From NCBI GenBank assembly GCA_050945755.1, contig JBMNTN010000025.1, positions 1 to 27,371 on the forward strand: a stretch of DNA of 27,371 bases. The letters are read 5' to 3'. The position numbers were made by a program, and so were the translations under genes. This DNA comes from JAQVXR01 sp050945755 (GTDB lineage Bacteria > Bacillota > Dehalobacteriia > Dehalobacteriales > Dehalobacteriaceae). Positions 22,068 through 27,371 of this stretch are shown in pieces (within the stretch, counting starts at the first letter, position 1; every line of letters begins with the position of its first letter). The notes beneath the pieces were generated by a model. That model saw nothing but the letters and a program-made list of their open reading frames with translations. It had not been told where the DNA came from and searched no databases.

Positions 22068-24320
22068 TTACTGATTGCTACTCAATCTTTCATATTGCTC
22101 CATGCTAATAAGCACGCTTCTTGGTTTTGATCCCTCATAACCTCCGACGATTCCTCTACTCTCCAGCATATCCATTAATCGAGCAGCCCGGGAGTAACCA
22201 ATGCGAAAGCGGCGCTGGAGAAGTGACACAGAAGCCTGTCCTGCCTCAATTACCATTTTAGCAGCATCAGAAAAAAGTTCATCCTCAAGAAGTTTTTCGT
22301 CTTTTTGGCTTCCAGTAATCGTTACCCCCTCAATATATTGTGGTTTTGCTTGTGCTTTTAAATATTGGACCAGCGTACCAATTTCTTGCTCGGAAAGGAA
22401 AGCACCTTGTACCCGAATAGGCTTAGCCGCACCAACCGGATAAAAAAGCATATCTCCCTTTCCCAAGAGCTTTTCTGCCCCCGCCATGTCGATAATTGTC
22501 CTGGAATCAATTTGCGACGATACAGCAAAGGCAATTCGGGATGGAATATTTGCTTTAATTAAGCCGGTAATCACATCAACTGAAGGTCTTTGGGTTGCTA
22601 CCAATAGATGAATGCCCGCCGCACGAGCCATTTGCGCAAGCCTGCAGATTGAATCTTCCACATCGCTGGGTGCCACCATCATCAAATCAGCCAGTTCATC
22701 AATTACAACAACAATTTGAGGAAGTTCTTCCCCAGAACCTTGTTTTAACTCATTAAAACGATACAAATCTTTCACCCCGGTGGAAGCAAAAATATTGTAT
22801 CGATTTTCCATTTCGCGTACTACCCATTTTAGAGACCCTGCTGCCTTTTTTAAATCTGTAATAACGGGGGATAGTAGATGAGGTAAACCATTATAATTAG
22901 TCAATTCCACCATTTTTGGATCTATCATGAGAAATTTGACGTCCCCTGGGCAGGCCTTGAAAAGAATACTGCAAATTAGTGTATTCATACAGACGCTTTT
23001 TCCGGAACCAGTTGCCCCGGCAATTAAAAGATGAGGCATTGAAGCTAAATCAGCGACTACTGAGTTGCCAGTAATATCTTTTCCTAAAGCAATTGTCAAT
23101 TTAGATTTTGACTGAATAAATTGACTGCTTTCCAACACCTCGCGAAAACAAACAGTAGAAATCTCTTCCCTGGGGACCTCAATGCCAATTACCGACTTAC
23201 CGGGTACCGGAGCTTCAATTCTAACGTCACGAGCAGCAAGATTGAGAGCAATATCATCTGCTAAGCTCAGTATTTTGCTTACCTTAACCCCTGGACATGG
23301 CTGCATTTCATACCTGATAACAGCCGGTCCGCAACTAACCTGGGTAACCTTTACCTTTACCCCAAAACTGTCTAATGTTTCTTCCAGTAAATGAATCCGG
23401 TCAGTAATATCTTTGCTGATGCGTGGGTTCTTCACCTTAACACTTTCCTGCAAAATATCAATGCTTGGCAAGGTATAATTACCAATATTGTTAGCATTAT
23501 CTTCAGCTTGGTGCTTATCTTGACTATCTTCAATATTCTGTTGAGGAACAATCTCTAATGGTGGGGGAACTTGGTTAACCTTTGCTTCTTCTCCTTTCCA
23601 GACTTCTTCTTCGTCGTGGAACATTTCGTCGTGGGAAATAATCACCGGCACATCTTGTTCCTCATTTTTCTTAATTGATTTTTTTTCCGATTTTTTTTTA
23701 GGCTTAAATTCTACTTCCTCCACATCTTCATAGAGAAAATTTAACAAAAAACCTTTTACCGACCGATAAACAGCCAACGTTTTAGACCATATTTTTTTCA
23801 ATATCCCAGCTAAAGAAATATCGGTAATTAACAGAACGCTGACTATCGTAATAGCGCTAATAATTACTAAAGAGCCAATTCGGCCAAAACCTGTCTTTAG
23901 TAGCAAACAAATGACTGCTCCGGTTAATCCTCCGCCACTTCCCTGTACTCCAAGTGCTAAGTATGTTTTAGTGTCTGGAGCATTTATCGGGAAATGTAAC
24001 CAAGCTAAACCTGCTAAAAATAGCATAAACATGCCAAAAATCTTTTGTTTTAAAATGGTTTTTGATTTGCCCCTTATCATAATAAAACCGGCGGTTCCCA
24101 TAATTAAAGGAAATAAATATCTTCCGTTTCCGGCAACCCCTGCTAATACTCTGACGAGAAACCCTCCCACAGCGCCGGCTCTAGACGAATTCGGTGAATA
24201 ATACCCAACCGGCACCAGCCAAAAACTGACGAGAAGCAGAATAGATAAAGCGATCAGTGCTATCCCGATGATTTCGTTTTTCAGCCCTTCTTTTAGTCCA
24301 TGAGAAACCTTTCCGGCCAA
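22068..24320 (-). CDS. ftsK: DNA translocase FtsK/SpoIIIE
   Basis: A 750-residue hexameric DNA pump that clears chromosome arms from the division or sporulation septum. The N-terminus has about four transmembrane helices (within residues 15-170), then an acidic/lysine-rich linker (about 200-290). The motor follows with Walker A GATGSGKS (435-442) and Walker B VVVIDELADL (D541, E542). A C-terminal winged-helix gamma domain (about 685-750; SVSLLQRRFRIGYSRAARLMDMLE) recognises orienting sequences. The length and layout match SpoIIIE/SftA-type proteins of Firmicutes. The start is TTG at 24318-24320, nine bases after GGGAGG; a nearby ATG is out of frame. Confidence 0.96.
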   Translation of the reverse strand: MAGKVSHGLKEGLKNEIIGIALIALSILLLVSFWLVPVGYYSPNSSRAGAVGGFLVRVLAGVAGNGRYLFPLIMGTAGFIMIRGKSKTILKQKIFGMFMLFLAGLAWLHFPINAPDTKTYLALGVQGSGGGLTGAVICLLLKTGFGRIGSLVIISAITIVSVLLITDISLAGILKKIWSKTLAVYRSVKGFLLNFLYEDVEEVEFKPKKKSEKKSIKKNEEQDVPVIISHDEMFHDEEEVWKGEEAKVNQVPPPLEIVPQQNIEDSQDKHQAEDNANNIGNYTLPSIDILQESVKVKNPRISKDITDRIHLLEETLDSFGVKVKVTQVSCGPAVIRYEMQPCPGVKVSKILSLADDIALNLAARDVRIEAPVPGKSVIGIEVPREEISTVCFREVLESSQFIQSKSKLTIALGKDITGNSVVADLASMPHLLIAGATGSGKSVCMNTLICSILFKACPGDVKFLMIDPKMVELTNYNGLPHLLSPVITDLKKAAGSLKWVVREMENRYNIFASTGVKDLYRFNELKQGSGEELPQIVVVIDELADLMMVAPSDVEDSICRLAQMARAAGIHLLVATQRPSVDVITGLIKANIPSRIAFAVSSQIDSRTIIDMAGAEKLLGKGDMLFYPVGAAKPIRVQGAFLSEQEIGTLVQYLKAQAKPQYIEGVTITGSQKDEKLLEDELFSDAAKMVIEAGQASVSLLQRRFRIGYSRAARLMDMLESRGIVGGYEGSKPRSVLISMEQYERLSSNQ

Positions 24321-24379
24321 AGCATGTCGCCTCCCTTTCAGATGACATTTGTTTCGATACTATAGAGCAAAATTCCTTT

Positions 24380-24404
24380 AAAAAAGCGCAACTCTCTGTT
24401 GCGC
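24380..24404 (-). terminator. Intrinsic terminator after the Na/Pi transporter gene
   Basis: Arms 24386-24391 and 24399-24404 form a perfect GC-rich 6-bp stem with a 7-base loop. It is followed on the minus strand by six T residues. It also shields ftsK from upstream transcription. Confidence 0.85.
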
Positions 24405-24455
24405 ATGTTTAAAGCAGTAAAGGTCAATTGTCTTTACCATGCGATTGTTAGACCA

Positions 24456-24480
24456 GGTTTATTTACGAAATAAATAAACC
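24456..24480. repeat. Perfect 10-bp inverted repeat after the transporter stop
   Basis: Arms 24456-24465 and 24471-24480 are perfectly complementary with a 5-base loop, four bases past the Na/Pi transporter stop. There is no U tract, so it is probably a 3'-end stabilising hairpin rather than a terminator. Confidence 0.5.
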
Positions 24481-24483
24481 CTC

Positions 24484-26091
24484 TTAGATATCATGCTTTA
24501 CCACACTGGCAATATTTGTAGAATGGTCACCTACCCGTTCAAAATTGCTGATGATGTCCAGAAAAATCACACCGGAATGGGGTATACATTGACCTTCGTT
24601 TAGACGTGTTATGTGATTGCGACGTAACCTCTTTTCCATTTCGTCGATTTTGGGTTCGTTTTCCAAAACCTTATCTGCAAAAGATATATCATTGTCCTTT
24701 AAACTTTGCATAGCGGCTCTAAAAGTATCCGAGACAAGCTTATGCATTATCTTTAATTCACTAAGAGCATATTCAGTGAAGTAAATATCCTCTTCCATAG
24801 ATATTTCGGCTAAATGAGCAATATTATGGGCATGGTCACCCACTCTTTCAATATCGTTCACTGCATGCAAAAGGCCGGAATGTAAAGAGGACGATGATTC
24901 CGTAAGGCCCCTATTTTGGGAAATCCTGGCCAAATACTCTGTAATATTTTCCTCCAGCTGATCAATTACATCTTCAATTTCTAACACATCCTGCAGGAGC
25001 TTAGTATCACGGTTTACAAAAGTACGCATCGCATTGTCTAAATTATCTGCGGCAAGTTCGCCCATCCGGATAATCTCTAAATTAGCCACAGAAATAGCAA
25101 TAGACGGGGAGCTTAACACTCTTTGATCCAGATAAATTGGCCCTTTTTTAATTATTTTTTCTTCTCCGGGAACAATTTTGGTGACAAAATGGGCAAAATA
25201 AGAAATCATTGGTAAAAATAGCATAGTGTTAATTAAATTAAAGCTGGTATGAGCGTTAGCAATCTGCCGGGCAATATCGTCGGCAGGCGAAATTGCCAGA
25301 ACCAGTTTTATAAAAAGAGGCATGAATGTAAGGAAAATAATCGTACCGGTTACATTAAACAGAACATGGGCTACGGCCGCTCTTTTTGCGGACAGTTTAG
25401 CGCCGATACTGGCAAGGACAGTGGTAATACAAGTCCCAATATTATCCCCCAAAAGGACCGGCAGAGCCACTTCCAACGGAATCAAACCCTGAGTGGACAT
25501 AGCCATCAGAATACCGATAGTGGCACTGCTGCTTTGTATTATCATGGTCATCAATATACCAATCAGGACGCCGAGGATTTTGTATTCTCCGAAACTAGCA
25601 ATTGCATCACGAAAACCCGGATACTCTCTTAAAGGGTTCATACTGGCGCCCATAATCTCTAAACCCATCAGGAGCAATCCAAAACTAAAAACTACTTGTC
25701 CAATATATTTTAAACTTTTTCTTTTAGCAAAAAAGTAAAAGCCAAAACCAAATGCAATAATCGGTAAATAATATTCGGTCAATTTAAAAGCAATCAACTG
25801 AGCGGTCATGGTTGTCCCAATATTTGCACCCATTATGACAGAAATAGCTTGCTTTAAATTCATCAAACCAGCATTAACAAAACCGACCACCATTACAGTG
25901 GTAGCGCTGCTGCTCTGGATAATCGCAGTTACCAAGGCTCCTACCAAAACACCAATAACCGGGACACTGGTTAATACCTCCAGTATTTTTTGCATCCGGT
26001 CTCCAGCAGCTTTCTGCAGACCCTCACCCATAAAGTGCATACCAAAAATAAAAAGAGCTAAGCCTCCCAACAAGCCAAATAAAATTGTCAC
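24484..26091 (-). CDS. Na/Pi cotransporter family protein with PhoU-like C-terminus
   Basis: A 535-residue protein of the NptA/YjbB-type Na+/phosphate cotransporter family. Two inverted Na_Pi_cotrans repeats each carry the signature QSSSAT (first at 59-64, second near 188), in an N-terminal half of about eight hydrophobic segments (to about residue 310). The C-terminal 200 residues are a helical PhoU-like domain with two ERVGDH motifs. Members move phosphate, often as exporters in bacteria; direction and substrate cannot be told here. The start is GTG with AGGAGA about ten bases upstream. It is a single-gene unit with its own promoter and terminator; no pho-type operator was recognised. Confidence 0.92.
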   Translation of the reverse strand: MTILFGLLGGLALFIFGMHFMGEGLQKAAGDRMQKILEVLTSVPVIGVLVGALVTAIIQSSSATTVMVVGFVNAGLMNLKQAISVIMGANIGTTMTAQLIAFKLTEYYLPIIAFGFGFYFFAKRKSLKYIGQVVFSFGLLLMGLEIMGASMNPLREYPGFRDAIASFGEYKILGVLIGILMTMIIQSSSATIGILMAMSTQGLIPLEVALPVLLGDNIGTCITTVLASIGAKLSAKRAAVAHVLFNVTGTIIFLTFMPLFIKLVLAISPADDIARQIANAHTSFNLINTMLFLPMISYFAHFVTKIVPGEEKIIKKGPIYLDQRVLSSPSIAISVANLEIIRMGELAADNLDNAMRTFVNRDTKLLQDVLEIEDVIDQLEENITEYLARISQNRGLTESSSSLHSGLLHAVNDIERVGDHAHNIAHLAEISMEEDIYFTEYALSELKIMHKLVSDTFRAAMQSLKDNDISFADKVLENEPKIDEMEKRLRRNHITRLNEGQCIPHSGVIFLDIISNFERVGDHSTNIASVVKHDI

Positions 26092-26197
26092 TAATTTGTC
26101 TCTCCTTTATTAAGATAGATATGCTATTTATTTTTTAAATCATGCCATAAAATTAAAGAGACCTTGAGCCTAGGCCTTTTCTACCAATCCAAGATAA

Positions 26198-26221
26198 ATT
26201 ATACCACGAGTCTTTTTCCTT
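26198..26221 (-). promoter_or_regulatory. Extended -10 promoter of the Na/Pi transporter gene
   Basis: The minus strand has a perfect TATAAT (26198-26203) preceded by TG one base away. The -35 region is poor, which is typical of extended -10 promoters. It lies about 107 bp before the GTG start. Confidence 0.6.
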
Positions 26222-26280
26222 TTCTACGATCTAAACTAATTATTACCCAATTCTAGGGAAAGTAAGCTAAATGTATTGAC

Positions 26281-26309
26281 AAAAAAACTCCCGCTCAAAA
26301 AGCAGGAGT
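26281..26309 (-). terminator. Intrinsic terminator of tepA-ylzJ
   Basis: Arms 26287-26294 and 26302-26309 pair with one mismatch (5 bp plus 2 bp). On the minus strand a run of T residues follows. It lies just after the ylzJ stop. Confidence 0.87.
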
Positions 26310-26315
26310 AATGAT

Positions 26316-26525
26316 TTAATTTATCGGAATTTTTTTCCCCGGAGTTATGTCAGTAAGTAGAAAATCCCGGGGATCGGTACTTAATACTTGGACAACCGTG
26401 CCCATACCTTCTTCCCCCATTTCTACAACCACATCCCTATTCTGATATTTTATCTGACGAAACTGGCGAGGTTTTTCCACACCTTCCAAGACAACTTCTT
26501 CCGGTATCACCGTCCAAAGCAGCAA
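26316..26525 (-). CDS. ylzJ: YlzJ-like small protein
   Basis: A 69-residue protein of the YlzJ-like family found in sporulating Firmicutes next to tepA. The start LLWTVIPEEVVLEG and the C-terminal STDPRDFLLTDITPGKKI are characteristic. No catalytic motif or membrane segment is visible and the function is unknown. Translation apparently starts at TTG (26523-26525), two bases after the tepA stop, with GAGGTG upstream inside the tepA end, so it is coupled to tepA. A terminator follows directly. Confidence 0.85.
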   Translation of the reverse strand: MLLWTVIPEEVVLEGVEKPRQFRQIKYQNRDVVVEMGEEGMGTVVQVLSTDPRDFLLTDITPGKKIPIN

Positions 26526-26527
26526 AA

Positions 26528-27238
26528 TTAATGCACCTCTTTTGCTTGTTTCTTTTCCTCTATCAGGCGGTTCAGGGTACCTATCGCTTCTTTAACACCT
26601 CCGACTTCGTCAATCAGGCCAATTTCAACAGCATCTTTACCTACCACAACAGTACCAATATCCCGGGCAAGTTCCCCACTGGTCATCATCAAACGGCGCA
26701 GTGTTTCCTCATTAATTTTAGAGTTGTCCACAATAAATTTTATCACCCGATCTTGCATCTTTTCCAGGTAATCAAAACTTTGTTGAACCCCAATCACCAA
26801 CCCTGTCAATCTGATGGGGTGAATCGTCATAGTGGCCGAATGGGCAATAAATGAATAATCCGCGGCTACACCAATGGGTACTCCAATACTGTGCCCTCCT
26901 CCCAGTACCAAAGACACAGTAGGTTTTGAAAGACTCCTGATCATTTCAGCAATAGCCAGCCCTGCTTCAACATCACCACCAACAGTATTAAGTATGACTA
27001 GCAGTCCCTCTATCTCTGGGTTTTGTTCAACTGCAACCAGCTGGGGTATTAAATGCTCATACTTGGTAGTTTTATTTTGAGGGGGCATAACCAAATGTCC
27101 TTCCACCTGACCGACAATTGTAAGAACATGAACATTACTTTTTCCTTCAGGGATTTGAGTCTGACCCAATTCTGTAATTAATTCAGTTTTATTTTTTCCC
27201 TGCATTGTCTTTTTAGGCCGCACTTCAGGTTCTTCCAT
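26528..27238 (-). CDS. tepA: Translocation-enhancing protein TepA (ClpP-like serine protease)
   Basis: A 236-residue ClpP/crotonase-fold serine protease of the TepA family, located in the cytosol. The nucleophile is S117 in the GGGHSIGVPIG motif and the likely catalytic histidine is H140 in TIHPIR. The oxyanion-forming NTVGGD precedes them. B. subtilis TepA (YmfB) has been linked to protein secretion and, as a SASP-degrading protease, to spore outgrowth; which role applies here is unknown. The ATG has AAGGAGTG nine bases upstream. It is first in the tepA-ylzJ operon, after a terminator of an upstream gene, and close to ftsK as in Bacillus. Confidence 0.95.
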   Translation of the reverse strand: MEEPEVRPKKTMQGKNKTELITELGQTQIPEGKSNVHVLTIVGQVEGHLVMPPQNKTTKYEHLIPQLVAVEQNPEIEGLLVILNTVGGDVEAGLAIAEMIRSLSKPTVSLVLGGGHSIGVPIGVAADYSFIAHSATMTIHPIRLTGLVIGVQQSFDYLEKMQDRVIKFIVDNSKINEETLRRLMMTSGELARDIGTVVVGKDAVEIGLIDEVGGVKEAIGTLNRLIEEKKQAKEVH

Positions 27239-27287
27239 TTTCTTTTCACTCCTTCCGGCATTTCCCTTTTAGTATGTTAGTACGGAC

Positions 27288-27318
27288 AAAAAAAAATACA
27301 CAGTTGAAAAAACTGTGT
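27288..27318 (-). terminator. Terminator of a gene beyond the right edge
   Basis: Arms 27298-27305 and 27311-27318 form a perfect 8-bp stem with a 5-base loop. It is followed on the minus strand by A and then nine T residues. It separates tepA from a minus-strand gene lying outside the window. Confidence 0.88.
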
Positions 27319-27371
27319 CAGATTGTTGAAAAAGTCCAATACAAAAAGCATAAAAAATGGTCTTATCCCTT

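Noticed and set aside
25249..25738. Plus-strand open frames of 81-127 codons inside the Na/Pi transporter gene
   Set aside because: They are antisense to a clear membrane transporter, whose hydrophobic codon pattern produces long complementary frames.

Overview
The window reads as a low-GC, spore-forming Clostridia-type Firmicute (Peptococcaceae-like; this assignment is inference). The evidence is a spoVS gene with a SigH-type promoter, an FtsK/SpoIIIE translocase, an S-box (SAM-I) riboswitch, a DinR/LexA-type SOS box at recA, strong AGGAGG ribosome sites, and the Firmicute gene order tepA-ylzJ-ftsK-rodZ-rimO-pgsA-cinA-recA-recX-rny-ymdB-spoVS. Nearly everything lies on the minus strand, so transcription runs from right to left. 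The only plus-strand module is metNIQ.

Layout from right to left (5' to 3' of the minus strand): a terminator of an upstream gene; tepA-ylzJ with terminator; a Na/Pi-cotransporter-like gene with extended -10 promoter and terminator; ftsK/spoIIIE; mnmH (tRNA 2-selenouridine synthase) with its own promoter, running into rodZ-like, rimO and pgsA, with a terminator at the pgsA stop. Next is a two-gene unit: a single-pass membrane protein of unknown function followed by a short FtsH-type AAA+ zinc protease without the usual extracytoplasmic domain. This unit converges on metNIQ, with a bidirectional terminator between them. metNIQ is led by a SAM-I riboswitch and diverges from pncC-thpR. Then come recA-recX (SigA promoter plus LexA box) and a compact 220-nt transcription unit with a consensus promoter, a rod-shaped predicted RNA and a strong terminator, which I interpret as a 6S-like RNA. 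After it come rny, a small conserved-looking unknown protein with ymdB, spoVS, an operon of a membrane dipeptidase, a PHP phosphoesterase and a class I/II aminotransferase, a small coiled-coil protein, cobS, fxsA and guaB.

Functionally this is mostly core maintenance: DNA repair (recA/recX), RNA turnover (rny), nucleotide signalling and metabolism (ymdB, guaB, pncC), translation and tRNA modification (rimO, mnmH), phospholipid synthesis (pgsA), chromosome translocation and shape (ftsK, rodZ), sporulation (spoVS) and methionine uptake.

The points most worth following up are the 6S-like RNA between recX and rny, and the split-looking FtsH-like protease plus membrane partner. Other points are the perfect 22-bp hairpin after spoVS, a probable non-AUG start for the dipeptidase, the mnmH insertion overlapping rodZ by 53 nt, and frequent TTG starts. 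I saw no tRNA or rRNA genes, CRISPR arrays, insertion sequences or phage genes.
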